Part shown: in pieces, positions 7,733-17,470 of the stretch
Layout: each line of letters begins with the position of its first letter
Position numbering within the stretch: the first letter of the stretch is position 1
Made by a program: the position numbers and the translations under genes
Assembly: GCF_002101295.1 (NCBI RefSeq)
Contig: NZ_CP020778.1
Coordinates: 620,001-684,000 of the forward strand
Reading direction: 5' to 3'
Source: Candidatus Pelagibacter sp. RS40
GTDB taxonomy: Bacteria > Pseudomonadota > Alphaproteobacteria > Pelagibacterales > Pelagibacteraceae
Length of the DNA stretch: 64,000 bases
Notes under the pieces: model-generated
The model's input: the letters and a program-made list of their open reading frames with translations, nothing else
What the model was told of the DNA's origin: nothing
Databases searched by the model: none

Positions 7733-9658
7733 CTAGGCGCTTTTCTCTTTATTCTCGTCTTTTACTTCTTCAAAGTCAGCATCAACAACATTGTCGTCTT
7801 TTTTATTTTCTCCTTTAGAATCGTCTTTTGGAGCATCATCTGGTTTAGCACCTTGTTGTGATTTATAAATTGCTTCACCAAGCTTCATGGATGCTTGAAC
7901 TAGGTCTTGAGTTTTCTTTTTTATTTCTTCTAAATCAGTTCCTTTAAGTGCATTTCTCAAATTTGCGGATGCATCTTCAATGGCCTTCTTATCTGCATCA
8001 GAAACCTTACTTCCGTGCTCTTTTAAATTTTTTTCAGTTGAATGTAATAAAGTATCAGCTTGGTTTCTTGCATCAACAGCTTCTCTTTTTTTCTTGTCAG
8101 CCTCCTTATTGCTCTCTGCGTCTTTTACCATTTGATTGATTTCTTCATCACTTAAACCACCAGATGCTTGAATTTGAATTTTTTGCTCTTTACCAGTTCC
8201 TTTATCTTTAGCCGAAACGTTAACGATACCATTTGCATCAATATCGAATGTTACTTCAATTTGAGGAACTCCTCTTGGTGCTGGCGCAATTCCAACCAAC
8301 TCAAAATTTCCAAGAACTTTATTGTCTGTTGCCATCTCTCTTTCACCTTGCAAAACTCTTATTGATACAGCTGGCTGATTATCCTCTGCGGTCGAGAAAA
8401 CTTGGCTTTTCTTTGTAGGAATAGTCGTATTCTTCTCAATCAATTTTGTTGATACACCACCTAATGTTTCAATTCCTAGTGATAACGGAGTTACATCTAA
8501 CAATAATACATCCTTAACATCTCCTTGTAATACACCTGCTTGAATTGCAGCACCCATTGCAACAACTTCATCTGGGTTTACAGATTTATTTGGATCTTTA
8601 CCGAAAAAGTTTTTTACTTCTTCAACTACTTTAGGCATTCTCGTCATACCACCAACTAAAACAATCTCATCTATTTCGCTTGCTGAAAGACCAGCGTCTT
8701 TTAATGCAGTTTGACAAGGTGGTATTGTTCTAGAAATTAAATCTTCAACAAGAGCCTCTAATTTTGCTCTAGTCATTTTTAAATTTATGTGTTTTGGACC
8801 TGTTTTGTCAGCTGTTATAAAAGGTAAATTTATTTCAGTTTGCGCAGCAGAAGATAATTCAATTTTTGCTTTTTCTGCAGCTTCTTTGAGTCTTTGTAGT
8901 GCTAGCTTATCTGATTTTAAATCAATACCATTTTCTTTTTTAAATTCTGAAAGAAGATACTCAACAATCGTATTATCAAAATCTTCACCACCTAAGAATG
9001 TGTCTCCATTAGTAGATTTTACTTCAAAGACGCCATCACCTAATTCAAGAATTGAAACGTCAAAAGTTCCACCACCTAAATCGTAGACTGCAATTTTTTT
9101 ATTTGTTTTTTTATCTAATCCATATGCAAGTGATGCTGCAGTTGGTTCATTAATAATTCTTAAGACTTCAAGACCAGCAATTTTACCTGCATCCTTTGTG
9201 GCTTGTCTTTGTGCATCATTAAAATATGCTGGAACAGTTATTACTGCTTGTTTTACTTCTTGTCCTAAATATTTTTCTGCTGTTTCCTTCATCTTTTGAA
9301 GTGTGAATGCAGATATTTGAGATGGTGAATACTTTGTTCCTTTTGCTTCAATCCAAGCATCACCTTTGTCTGAATTAACTATTTTAAATGGAGCCGTCTC
9401 AACATCTTTTTTAACAGTTGGATCTTCAAAATTTCTACCAATTAATCTTTTAACAGCAAATATAGTATTTTCAGGATTTGTTACCGCTTGTCTTTTTGCT
9501 GGCTGTCCAACTAATTTTTCGTCTCCATCAGTAAAAGCAACAACAGATGGAGTAGTTCTCGCACCCTCTGCATTTTCTAAAACTTTTGCCTGTGTACCTT
9601 CCATTACGGCTACACAAGAATTAGTTGTTCCTAAATCAATCCCAATTACTTTGCTCAT
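7733..9658 (-). CDS. dnaK: chaperone DnaK (Hsp70)
   Basis: A 641-residue Hsp70. The nucleotide-binding domain starts [18 protein letters not shown] and carries the signatures [16 protein letters not shown] (near 190) and [13 protein letters not shown] (near 335). The linker [15 protein letters not shown] (about 385-400) is canonical, and the tail is acidic and low-complexity. It folds and protects proteins together with DnaJ and GrpE. The gene has its own heat-shock-type promoter and a good AAAGGA ribosome-binding site about 9 bases before ATG, so it can be induced separately from grpE. Confidence 0.99.
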   Translation of the reverse strand: MSKVIGIDLGTTNSCVAVMEGTQAKVLENAEGARTTPSVVAFTDGDEKLVGQPAKRQAVTNPENTIFAVKRLIGRNFEDPTVKKDVETAPFKIVNSDKGDAWIEAKGTKYSPSQISAFTLQKMKETAEKYLGQEVKQAVITVPAYFNDAQRQATKDAGKIAGLEVLRIINEPTAASLAYGLDKKTNKKIAVYDLGGGTFDVSILELGDGVFEVKSTNGDTFLGGEDFDNTIVEYLLSEFKKENGIDLKSDKLALQRLKEAAEKAKIELSSAAQTEINLPFITADKTGPKHINLKMTRAKLEALVEDLISRTIPPCQTALKDAGLSASEIDEIVLVGGMTRMPKVVEEVKNFFGKDPNKSVNPDEVVAMGAAIQAGVLQGDVKDVLLLDVTPLSLGIETLGGVSTKLIEKNTTIPTKKSQVFSTAEDNQPAVSIRVLQGEREMATDNKVLGNFELVGIAPAPRGVPQIEVTFDIDANGIVNVSAKDKGTGKEQKIQIQASGGLSDEEINQMVKDAESNKEADKKKREAVDARNQADTLLHSTEKNLKEHGSKVSDADKKAIEDASANLRNALKGTDLEEIKKKTQDLVQASMKLGEAIYKSQQGAKPDDAPKDDSKGENKKDDNVVDADFEEVKDENKEKSA

Positions 9659-9676
9659 ATTAAATTCCTTTGCTTC

Positions 9677-9704
9677 ATATAAGTGTTAATTTTACAACTA
9701 CAAG
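9677..9704 (-). promoter_or_regulatory. sigma-32 (RpoH)-type heat-shock promoter of dnaK
   Basis: On the minus strand the grpE-dnaK gap reads CTTG-N17-CTTATAT. This fits the alphaproteobacterial heat-shock consensus CTTG-N17/18-CYTATNT as I remember it. The -10 element ends about 18 bases before the dnaK start codon, leaving a short leader with the ribosome-binding site. No CIRCE repeat and no hrcA gene are seen, so positive control by RpoH is the likelier mode. Confidence 0.65.
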
Positions 9705-9716
9705 CACCCATCAAGA

Positions 9717-10358
9717 TTAATTTTTATCCATTTCTGATTGATTTTCTTGAGTTTTTTGCTCATCTTTTGATTGCTCTTCTGTCTTTCTTTTTGCTACCCC
9801 AACTAATGCCGGTCTTAATAATCGATCTTTCATCATAAATCCTTTTTGAATTTCCTGAACTATTGTTCCTGGTTCTTTGGTCTCATCTTCAATTTCCATC
9901 ATTGCTTGATGAAGATTTGGGTCTAGCTTTTCATTTATAGACTTAATTGGTTCTATATTATTTTTCTTAAATATTGATAGCAAATCTTTATTAATAATTT
10001 CAAAATGTTCTAGAACTTTTTTTAAAGTGTCAGTATTTTTAATAGTCTCATCATTTTCTAATGAAATCTTTGATCTTTCAAGATTATCTAAAAGATTTAG
10101 CGCTTCTCTAGCAAAAGAAAAACCACCGTATTCAAAAGCATCTTCTTTTTCTTTTTCATACCTTCTTCTTTGGTTTTCCATCTCAGCAAAAGTTCTTGCA
10201 AGTTTATCTTTAATATTGAGCAATTCTTCCTCAGGAGTTAATTTTTCCTCAGTTTTTTCCTCCACATCTTTAATATCCTCAGTCTTTTCTGATTTTAATT
10301 CTTCAATCTCTTTTTGATTTTCTTTGGTATTTTTTTCTATTGATTCTTCTTTTTCCAT
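9717..10358 (-). CDS. grpE: nucleotide exchange factor GrpE
   Basis: A 213-residue GrpE, the ADP/ATP exchange factor for DnaK. An acidic, coiled-coil-prone N-terminus (EEIEELKSEKTEDIK-like) precedes the core LARTFAEMENQRRRYEKEKEDA and the C-terminal beta-wing ending in GFMMKDRLLRPALVGVAK. I choose the ATG at 10358 (MEKEES); the frame stays open 49 codons further upstream, but that stretch is hydrophobic, unlike GrpE, and would invade rdgB. It diverges from rdgB with a 36-base gap. The hrcA gene that often precedes grpE is absent. Confidence 0.96.
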   Translation of the reverse strand: MEKEESIEKNTKENQKEIEELKSEKTEDIKDVEEKTEEKLTPEEELLNIKDKLARTFAEMENQRRRYEKEKEDAFEYGGFSFAREALNLLDNLERSKISLENDETIKNTDTLKKVLEHFEIINKDLLSIFKKNNIEPIKSINEKLDPNLHQAMMEIEDETKEPGTIVQEIQKGFMMKDRLLRPALVGVAKRKTEEQSKDEQKTQENQSEMDKN

Positions 10359-10394
10359 TAATACGTATATGGTAAGTAAAATTAGTTTTTCTAG

Positions 10395-10997
10395 ATGCCT
10401 AAAAAAAAAATCGAAAAAATTGTTATAGGTTCTAATAATAAGGGAAAAATCAAAGAAATTAGAGATTTGATCCCAAAAAAGTATAGAATTTTCACCCCTA
10501 GTCAATTTAAATTAAAGAGTCCTGTCGAAAATGGAAAGTCGTTTAAAGAAAATTCTCTAATTAAAGCAAAAAAATTTTCACTAAAAACTAATATGGTTTG
10601 CATAGCTGATGACTCTGGTCTTGAAATTGACTTATTAAACAAAAAACCAGGAATTTATTCAGCAAGATGGGGAGGTCCAAAAGGAGATTTTAATTTAGCA
10701 ATAAAAAAAGTTTTTAAAGCTTTAGATAAAAAGAAAAAAAATTGGAAAGAAAAAAAAATCTCAGCAAGGTTTATTTGTGCATTGACAATTTTTGGTCTTA
10801 AAAAGAAACCTATATTTTCAGTTGGTAAAATCGAGGGATATATATCTAATGAACAGAGGGGTTTAAAAGGTTTTGGTTATGATCCAATATTTATACCTAA
10901 AGGTAAAAGAAAAACTTTTGGTGAGATGGATCCTAAAAAAAAATATAAAATTGACCACAGATACAAAGCTTTTAAAAAAATTAGAAAATTTTTATAA
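10395..10997 (+). CDS. rdgB: non-canonical purine NTP pyrophosphatase (RdgB/HAM1)
   Basis: A 200-residue house-cleaning enzyme that hydrolyses dITP/ITP and XTP to monophosphates, preventing their incorporation into DNA. Motifs: IVIGSNNKGKIKEI (about 7-20), the catalytic DDSGLEIDLLNKKPGIYSARWGG (about 71-93) and GFGYDPIFIPKG (about 156-167). Length is normal. It diverges from grpE and converges with the lpoA-like gene, overlapping it by 17 bases at the 3' ends. Confidence 0.95.
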   Translation: MPKKKIEKIVIGSNNKGKIKEIRDLIPKKYRIFTPSQFKLKSPVENGKSFKENSLIKAKKFSLKTNMVCIADDSGLEIDLLNKKPGIYSARWGGPKGDFNLAIKKVFKALDKKKKNWKEKKISARFICALTIFGLKKKPIFSVGKIEGYISNEQRGLKGFGYDPIFIPKGKRKTFGEMDPKKKYKIDHRYKAFKKIRKFL

Positions 10998-12132
10998 ATT
11001 TTTCATCATTGATACTGTAAAAATTTAATTGGTGTGTAATTGTGTTCTTATCAATCTCAAAAATACCTATTTTTCCTTTGAATTTATTTTTTTCATAAAA
11101 TATTTTTTTATCTTGATCAAAATTGTTACTGTAAATTAAAAAGTAAACTAAACCGACAAGGTCATAACTTAAAAAGGAAAGTTGATTAGCTTTTTTTTTG
11201 TATGCGTTATTATACTCAACCTTAAATAATTCAAAATTTTCTTTATTAATTGATGGAAAATAAATTGGTTGCAGTGAATTTTCTTTTAAAAGTGAATTAT
11301 CAAACCACTGATTTAAAGTAATGTAAGAAATTCTTTTTGAAGAAACATCTGTGTATAAAAGAGATGTAGCTACACTCTTCAAACTTTCGCCAAAGTCAGC
11401 AATAATGACTGAGTCAAAGTTTATACCACCTAAAGTATCTTTTTTATTTAGTTCCTCTAATTTTTTTTCTTTATTTATTAATGATGAGTTTTCTATCCTT
11501 TCAATTTCATTAATTAAATTCTGTTTTCTCTCAGGGTATCTTGTAACTTTTTCGATTTGTGAAGTAAGCAATGTTGGGTCCATATCATAAAAATATTTAT
11601 CTTTTAATTTTAATTTTGTTTTTTTGATAGCCTGTTCAACTTCTTTTCTATAGTCACTCTTAGGGATTAAAAAAATAGTCCTTTGGATCTCATTTAAATT
11701 CCTAAATTTATCAATTGTTTGAAGTTGAGAAATTGCATTAACGCCTGCACTTATTACATTTGGAGGGTTTCCGTAAATTTTATTTGTTAATGATATGAAG
11801 GTTACATCATTTAATTCATCAAGATATTTTGTACTTTCGTTAAAAACTGGACCTATAATAATTTTAATACCTTGATCATATAGGGCTTTTGATACTTTTA
11901 ATGCATCAATTGGATTGGCTTTTGTATCTTCTGGCACAATTTCAAATTTTTCATCATTAATTTTATTTAGCGCAAGTCTTGTTGATTTAATAATGGAGTC
12001 TCCAATAGTCGAATATTCACCACTTAATGGCACCACAAGACCAATTCTAATTTTGTCTTCTGCAAATATTTTGCTTCCAGGCAATAAGCATACAAAAATT
12101 AATATTAATATTTTTTTAAATAAAGATTTCAT
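10981..12132 (-). CDS. LpoA-like periplasmic binding-fold lipoprotein/penicillin-binding protein activator
   Basis: A 383-residue exported protein with a signal peptide (FKKILILIFVCLLPGSKIFA, about 5-24) followed by a type-1 periplasmic-binding fold: IRIGLVVPLSGEYSTIGDSIIKSTRLALNKI near 28-58. Such proteins beside rsmI are usually annotated as penicillin-binding protein activators (LpoA/YraM C-domain), stimulating peptidoglycan synthesis; a branched-chain amino-acid receptor is the alternative. It diverges from rsmI, and with rsmI and the BON protein it recalls the yraM-yraL-yraP neighbourhood of E. coli. No lipobox cysteine is visible in the signal. Confidence 0.75.
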   Translation of the reverse strand: MKSLFKKILILIFVCLLPGSKIFAEDKIRIGLVVPLSGEYSTIGDSIIKSTRLALNKINDEKFEIVPEDTKANPIDALKVSKALYDQGIKIIIGPVFNESTKYLDELNDVTFISLTNKIYGNPPNVISAGVNAISQLQTIDKFRNLNEIQRTIFLIPKSDYRKEVEQAIKKTKLKLKDKYFYDMDPTLLTSQIEKVTRYPERKQNLINEIERIENSSLINKEKKLEELNKKDTLGGINFDSVIIADFGESLKSVATSLLYTDVSSKRISYITLNQWFDNSLLKENSLQPIYFPSINKENFELFKVEYNNAYKKKANQLSFLSYDLVGLVYFLIYSNNFDQDKKIFYEKNKFKGKIGIFEIDKNTITHQLNFYSINDEKFIKIF

Positions 12133-12160
12133 TTAATTATTAATAATATAATTTTAAATT

Positions 12161-13021
12161 ATGCATCATGATAAAATCTTAGATAATCTTAAACCTGGGC
12201 TATATTGTGTTGCAACACCTATCGGAAATCTTGGGGATATTACTCTAAGAGCTATAGAAGTACTTAAAAAATGCGATCTAATTTTGTGTGAAGACACAAG
12301 AGTTTCAAAAAAATTGTTAAATCATTTTAACATAAAAAAACTTCTTATTTCTTACCATAAATTCAATGAGAGAGAAAAAATTAAAGAAATAATAGAAAAG
12401 CTTAAACAAGACAAGATTATCTGTTTGATATCTGACGCAGGGACACCAGCTATATCAGACCCAGGTCAATTACTTATTAAAGAATGTATAAAGTATTCAA
12501 TCGATATCTTTCCAATACCTGGGGCATCATCTGTTAGTGCAGGTATTTCTATAAGTGGTTTTTCAGATAGATACTTATTTCTTGGTTTTTTGCCTGAAAA
12601 AAGAAAAGACCTTACTTTAAATCTTGAAAAAGCATCAAGTTTTGGATGTACAGTTGTATTTTTTATATCACCAAATAAACTTTACAAAATTATTAATGAT
12701 TTAAAACTTCATTTTCCAAAAAGAGATATATTAATTTGTAGAGAAATTACCAAGTTTCATGAGGAGTATATAAGAATTAGTTCAGATAAATTAGATAGTT
12801 TGAGGATATCGAAAAAAGGAGAAGTAACAGTAATAATTTCTGAGAATAAAAATATTCAAAAAAAGTTAATTGAATTAGAAGAATCAGATAAAAAAGAGAT
12901 TAAAAAATTATTAAAAACTAAAACAATTAAAAATGTAGTGAAATTAATTTGTAGTAAAAAAAACTTTCAAAAAAAAGTTATATACAATTACTGCTTAGAA
13001 ATTAAAAATGATAAAGAATAA
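12161..13021 (+). CDS. rsmI: 16S rRNA (cytidine1402-2'-O)-methyltransferase
   Basis: A 286-residue SAM-dependent methyltransferase of the tetrapyrrole-methylase fold that 2'-O-methylates C1402 in the ribosomal P site. Motifs: LYCVATPIGNLGDITLRAIEVL (about 14-35), CEDTRVSKKLL, LISDAGTPAISDPG (about 90-103), and PIPGASSVSAGISISGF. Length is normal. The downstream BON gene begins 14 bases before its stop, so the two are coupled. Confidence 0.96.
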   Translation: MHHDKILDNLKPGLYCVATPIGNLGDITLRAIEVLKKCDLILCEDTRVSKKLLNHFNIKKLLISYHKFNEREKIKEIIEKLKQDKIICLISDAGTPAISDPGQLLIKECIKYSIDIFPIPGASSVSAGISISGFSDRYLFLGFLPEKRKDLTLNLEKASSFGCTVVFFISPNKLYKIINDLKLHFPKRDILICREITKFHEEYIRISSDKLDSLRISKKGEVTVIISENKNIQKKLIELEESDKKEIKKLLKTKTIKNVVKLICSKKNFQKKVIYNYCLEIKNDKE

Positions 13022-13601
13022 ACTTTACTTTTTAATACTATTTATAATTTTAAACGGATGTGTGGGCGCATCCTCAACAGGTGTTCTCGGTACCGGAGTA
13101 TCAATTGCAACAGATCCAAGAACTATAGGAACCCAGATAGATGATAATATAATGCAAAAAAATCTGAGTGCTAAAATTATAAATATGGATGGAAAGTACT
13201 TTTTATCTGTTAAGCCAAAAGTTATAGATGGAAGAATATTCATAACTGGCAAAGTCGAAACAATTGAAGAAAAATTAAAAATAACAAAATTAGCTTGGGA
13301 AATAAAAGGTGCAAGATCGGTTAAAAACGATCTTAAGATAAAAGAAAAGTTTAATTTTCAACAGTCTGCAAAAGATCTTTTGATTACTTCACAATTACGT
13401 ACAGCTATGATTGCTAGTAAAAAAATTAAGTCTGCTAATTACAATATAGATACTCATAAAAAAAAAATTTATATATATGGTATTGCTGAAAACGAGGAAG
13501 AGAGAGCAGAAGTTATCAATGAAGCAAAACAAATTCTTGATGTCGAAGATGTAATTTCAAGTATATTACTTGTAGAAGATCTTAGAATAGTTAAAAATTA
13601 A
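13008..13601 (+). CDS. BON-domain outer-membrane lipoprotein (DolP/YraP-like)
   Basis: A 197-residue protein with a lipoprotein signal: hydrophobic YFLILFIILNG followed by lipobox cysteine C18 in LNGCVGAS. Two BON domains follow (about 45-115, with VIDGRIFITGKVETIEEKLKITKLAWEIKGARSVKNDLKI, and about 120-195, with KKIYIYGIAENEEERAEVINEAKQILDVEDVIS). DolP binds anionic phospholipid and supports outer-membrane integrity. In E. coli rsmI, lpoA, yraN, diaA and dolP cluster; here yraN and diaA are missing between rsmI and this gene. Its 3' end overlaps maeB (convergent) by 4 bases. Confidence 0.85.
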   Translation: MIKNKLYFLILFIILNGCVGASSTGVLGTGVSIATDPRTIGTQIDDNIMQKNLSAKIINMDGKYFLSVKPKVIDGRIFITGKVETIEEKLKITKLAWEIKGARSVKNDLKIKEKFNFQQSAKDLLITSQLRTAMIASKKIKSANYNIDTHKKKIYIYGIAENEEERAEVINEAKQILDVEDVISSILLVEDLRIVKN

Positions 13602-15886
13602 TTTGGTTTTTTATAATTAATTACCCCTGCAGAATATGCTGCAACAGAGGCTAAATTTAATATATCAGAAGTAGAGGATCTTAGTGGAGCAATTTCAATT
13701 GGTTGCCCCAAACCAATTAATAAAGGACCAATCACCTTAGCACCACCCAAAGACTTCATCATTTTATGAGAAATGGTTGCACTATGTTGTCCTGGCATAA
13801 TTAATATATTCGCTTTACCAACAATTTCTGAAAAAGGATAAAGATCTGCATACTCATTATTTAATGCCACATCTGGTTGCATGTCTCCATCAAATTTAAA
13901 ATCAACTTCTTTATTTTTTAAAATTTCAACAGCATCCCTTATGTGTTTTGTTCTGCTAGTTAATGGTTGTCCAAAAGTTGAATGAGAAAGGAAGGCAACT
14001 TTAGGATCGAAACCAAAAAGTCTTACTACCCTTGCAGCTGAAATCGCTATTTCTGCTAATTGTTCAGATGTTGGATATTCATGTACGCTAGTATCTCCAA
14101 TAAACACAGTTTTCCCTTTATTAACAACCATATTTAACCCAAACATTATTTCACCAGGCCTTGGTTCAACAACTTTTTTAATCTTTTGAAGAGATTGGGC
14201 ATATCTTCTTGTATTTCCAGTTACCATTGCATCTGCATCACCACACGCCACCATACAAGAACCCCATATTACTCTATCATTTCTTACCATTCGATCACAA
14301 TCTCTCTCTAATAAGCCTTCTTCTCTTTGCAGTTTTTTAAACAAAAAGTTTACATATTTTTCTCTTTTGTCTTTTTTAGTTGAATTCACAATTTCAATAT
14401 CAAAATTTTCGCCATATCCAATTTCTTTTAACCTCTCTTTGACAACTTTTTCTTTCGCAACTATGATTGGTGTTCCTAGATTACTATTTTTAAAAGCAAT
14501 TGCAGCTTTAAGTGTATTTTCGTCTTCTCCATCTGCAAATACAACTCTTTTTTTATTTTTTTTAATTTTCGAGTTAATTCCTTGCATAATAGTTACAGAT
14601 GGATCCAATCTTTGTTTAAGTTGCTCGGAATATATGTCAAAATTTTCAATATTCTTTCTTGCAACTCCACTTGACATCGCGGCCCTTGCTACTGCAACTG
14701 GAATAACACTAATTAAACGTGGATCAAATGTAGAGGGAATAATGTATTCTTTTCCATAAGAAGGTGTTTCACCTCCCATTGCAGCAGCCACTTCTTCAGG
14801 CACAATTTCTCTTGCAAGTTTTGCAATTGCGTCTGCTGCAGCAGTTTTCATTTCCTCGTTAATTGTCTTCGCTCTTACATCTAACGCTCCCCTAAATATA
14901 TATGGGAAACCAATTAAGTTATTTACTTGGTTAGGATAATCTGATCTACCTGTCGCAATTATTGCATCTTTTCTAACTTCCTCAACTTGTTCTGGAGTAA
15001 TTTCTGGATCTGGGTTTGCACAAGCAAAAATTATAGGATTTTTTGCCATTTTTCTGACCATCTCTTTTTTAAGAGCGCCTGCTGCAGATAATCCTAAAAA
15101 AACATCTGCACTATCAATTGCGTCGGACAATGTCCTATTTTTCGTTTCAACTGCATGAGCTGATTTCCATTGATTTAAGTTATCTCTTCCCCTGTAAATC
15201 ACTCCTTTTCTGTCTAACATAGTAATATTTTTTTGAGGAACACCTGAGCTTTTAAACAAATTAGCACAAGCCATAGCTGCAGCACCTGCACCATTGATTA
15301 CAATTTTAACTTTTTTTAAATCCTTTTTTGCAATGTCTACTGCATTTATTAGTGCTGCAGTTGTAATAATTGCAGTGCCGTGTTGATCATCATGAAAAAC
15401 AGGAATATCTAAATTTTCTTTTAGTTTTTCTTCTATGACGAAACAGTCTGGAGCAGCGATATCTTCTAAGTTAATACCTCCAAAACTTTTTGAAAAATTC
15501 TTAATTGAATTTATAATCTCGTTAGTATCGTTTGAGTCTATTTCTAAATCTATAGAATCAATATCTGCAAATCTTTTAAATAAAACTGCTTTTCCCTCCA
15601 TAACTGGTTTAGAAGCAACAGCTCCTAAATTACCAAGACCAAGAATTGCAGATCCATTGCTAATTACAGCTACCAAATTACCTTTAGTAGTATACTCATA
15701 AGCAAGATCAGGATTTTCTGCGATAGCTTTGACTGGAGCAGCAACACCTGGAGAATAAGCGAGGGCTAAATCTCTTTTAGTAGTCATCGGCTTCGATGAA
15801 TTTATTTCGATTTTTCCTGATTTTTCATTGGTATGAAAATCAAGAGCTTCTTTATCAGAATAATGTTCTATTTTAACTTTCTTCAT
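13598..15886 (-). CDS. maeB: NADP-dependent malic enzyme with C-terminal phosphotransacetylase domain
   Basis: A 762-residue MaeB-type enzyme that decarboxylates malate to pyruvate, feeding NADPH and acetyl-CoA production. The malic domain (about 1-430) has LALAYSPGVAAPVKAIAENPDLAYEYT, VFHDDQHGTAIITTAALINA and the NADP fold VKIVINGAGAAAMACANLF. The rest (about 440-760) is a phosphotransacetylase-like domain (VFADGEDENTLKAA...GLGQPIEIAPLRSSTSDILNLASVAA), regulatory rather than catalytic in characterised MaeB proteins. It diverges from murJ with a 50-base gap. Confidence 0.96.
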   Translation of the reverse strand: MKKVKIEHYSDKEALDFHTNEKSGKIEINSSKPMTTKRDLALAYSPGVAAPVKAIAENPDLAYEYTTKGNLVAVISNGSAILGLGNLGAVASKPVMEGKAVLFKRFADIDSIDLEIDSNDTNEIINSIKNFSKSFGGINLEDIAAPDCFVIEEKLKENLDIPVFHDDQHGTAIITTAALINAVDIAKKDLKKVKIVINGAGAAAMACANLFKSSGVPQKNITMLDRKGVIYRGRDNLNQWKSAHAVETKNRTLSDAIDSADVFLGLSAAGALKKEMVRKMAKNPIIFACANPDPEITPEQVEEVRKDAIIATGRSDYPNQVNNLIGFPYIFRGALDVRAKTINEEMKTAAADAIAKLAREIVPEEVAAAMGGETPSYGKEYIIPSTFDPRLISVIPVAVARAAMSSGVARKNIENFDIYSEQLKQRLDPSVTIMQGINSKIKKNKKRVVFADGEDENTLKAAIAFKNSNLGTPIIVAKEKVVKERLKEIGYGENFDIEIVNSTKKDKREKYVNFLFKKLQREEGLLERDCDRMVRNDRVIWGSCMVACGDADAMVTGNTRRYAQSLQKIKKVVEPRPGEIMFGLNMVVNKGKTVFIGDTSVHEYPTSEQLAEIAISAARVVRLFGFDPKVAFLSHSTFGQPLTSRTKHIRDAVEILKNKEVDFKFDGDMQPDVALNNEYADLYPFSEIVGKANILIMPGQHSATISHKMMKSLGGAKVIGPLLIGLGQPIEIAPLRSSTSDILNLASVAAYSAGVINYKKPN

Positions 15887-15936
15887 TCTGGATATTTAAA
15901 TATACAATTAGATCTAAATTAAGACTAATATGATTT

Positions 15937-17466
15937 ATGAACATAATTAAGTCAACTGGCACATTTAGTTTTTTTGTTTTGATAAGTAGAGTGCTTGGTT
16001 ATGTCAGAGATTTTTTTATCGCTCTTTATTTAGGTTCTGGGCCATTAGCTGATGCTTTTTTTGTAGCATTTAGGATTCCAAACACTTTTAGAAGGTTATT
16101 TTCTGAAGGAACATTCAACGCAGCTTTTGTTCCATCTTATACTAGCGAACTTATCAAAGGAAAAGATAAAGCCAAAGAGTTTGCTAATTCAGTTTTTAAT
16201 TTATTAGTTTTCTTTCTTTTAGTTACTACCATTTTAATTGAAATTTTCATGCCAGGATTTGTAAAAATTATCGCTCCTGGTTTTAGTGATGACAAAGAAA
16301 AAATGCAATTAGCTATAAATTTAACAAGACTTACTTTTCCTTTTTTACTTTTTATTTGCCTTGCTTCTTTTTTATCAGCAATTCTAAACTCTCATAACAA
16401 ATTTGCAGCCGCAGCAGCTGCACCAATAATTTTAAATATATTATTAATTCTGTGTTTAATCTTTGCAAATAAGTTTGGAGATACATTAGTTTATTATCTA
16501 TCATACACAGTATCTATAGCTGGACTAGTACAGTTTATATTTCTTATTTTTTTTGTAAGAAAATTTTATCTACCTAATTTTAATTTAAAAATTAAAATGA
16601 ATGATAATATAAAATTATTCTTCAAAAAGCTTCTACCAAGTATTTTTGCTTCAGGTGTAACTCAAATAAATATATTAGTTGGTACTATTATTGCTTCATT
16701 TCAAGCAAGTGCAGTATCTTACTTATATTATGCAGATAGAATTTATCAGATTAATCTTGCAATAGCAGGAATAGCAATAGGTACGGTCATACTTCCAAAT
16801 CTAAGCAAATATGTTCAAACAGAAGATAAATTAAAAATTTCAGAAATACAAAATAAAGCTTTAGAATTAAGTTTATTTCTGAGTTTGCCAGCTTCATTTG
16901 CATTGATTGTTGCGTCAGAGGAAATAACTTCCTCATTATTTGGATACGGATCATTTGATATTGAAAGTGTAAAAAATTCAGCTAGAGCGTTATTTTATTT
17001 TTCTTTTGGCTTACCTGCATTTTCATTAATAAAGATATTTTCCAGTTTTTTGTTTGCTAGAAATGATACCAATACTCCATTTAAAATTTCTTTGTTATCA
17101 GTAACAGTTAATATTTTTATTAGTGTTATTTTCTTTAACGAAATTGGGTTTATAATTATTCCAATTGCAACAACAATATCTTCTTGGTTAAATGGTATAA
17201 TTTTGATGATTATAGTCATCAACAAAGGTTATTTTAAATTTTCAAGTAATTTCCATTTTTCAATGCTGAAAATACTTTTTTCTAATTTTATTACTTTGAG
17301 TATATTTATATATTTAATTAAGTTCTTTTCCGAATATTTGACTTATGAGAATAATTATAAATTTTTATGCATTATTATTTTAGTAATCATAACGTTTGTA
17401 ATATATATTTTAATATCTATTGTCACTAAAGCTTTCAAATTATCAGATATTAAAATAAAATATTAA
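15937..17466 (+). CDS. murJ: lipid II flippase MurJ
   Basis: A 509-residue polytopic inner-membrane protein of the MviN/MurJ family with about 14 hydrophobic segments, flipping lipid II for peptidoglycan synthesis. The N-terminus TFSFFVLISRVLGYVRDFFIALYLGSGPLADAFFVAFRIPNTFRRLFSEGTFNAAFVP (read from about residue 8) is diagnostic and includes the functionally important arginines of TM1/2. The trpS start lies 4 bases after its stop, suggesting cotranscription. Confidence 0.96.
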   Translation: MNIIKSTGTFSFFVLISRVLGYVRDFFIALYLGSGPLADAFFVAFRIPNTFRRLFSEGTFNAAFVPSYTSELIKGKDKAKEFANSVFNLLVFFLLVTTILIEIFMPGFVKIIAPGFSDDKEKMQLAINLTRLTFPFLLFICLASFLSAILNSHNKFAAAAAAPIILNILLILCLIFANKFGDTLVYYLSYTVSIAGLVQFIFLIFFVRKFYLPNFNLKIKMNDNIKLFFKKLLPSIFASGVTQINILVGTIIASFQASAVSYLYYADRIYQINLAIAGIAIGTVILPNLSKYVQTEDKLKISEIQNKALELSLFLSLPASFALIVASEEITSSLFGYGSFDIESVKNSARALFYFSFGLPAFSLIKIFSSFLFARNDTNTPFKISLLSVTVNIFISVIFFNEIGFIIIPIATTISSWLNGIILMIIVINKGYFKFSSNFHFSMLKILFSNFITLSIFIYLIKFFSEYLTYENNYKFLCIIILVIITFVIYILISIVTKAFKLSDIKIKY

Positions 17467-17470
17467 CTTT

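Noticed and set aside
7253..9689. Several plus-strand open frames opposite dnaJ and dnaK
   Set aside because: Antisense shadows of highly conserved chaperone genes; their residue patterns follow from the codons on the other strand.
10359..10505. Longer GrpE start adding 49 residues
   Set aside because: The extra residues are aromatic/hydrophobic, unlike GrpE, and would overlap rdgB; the ATG at 10358 gives the family N-terminus.
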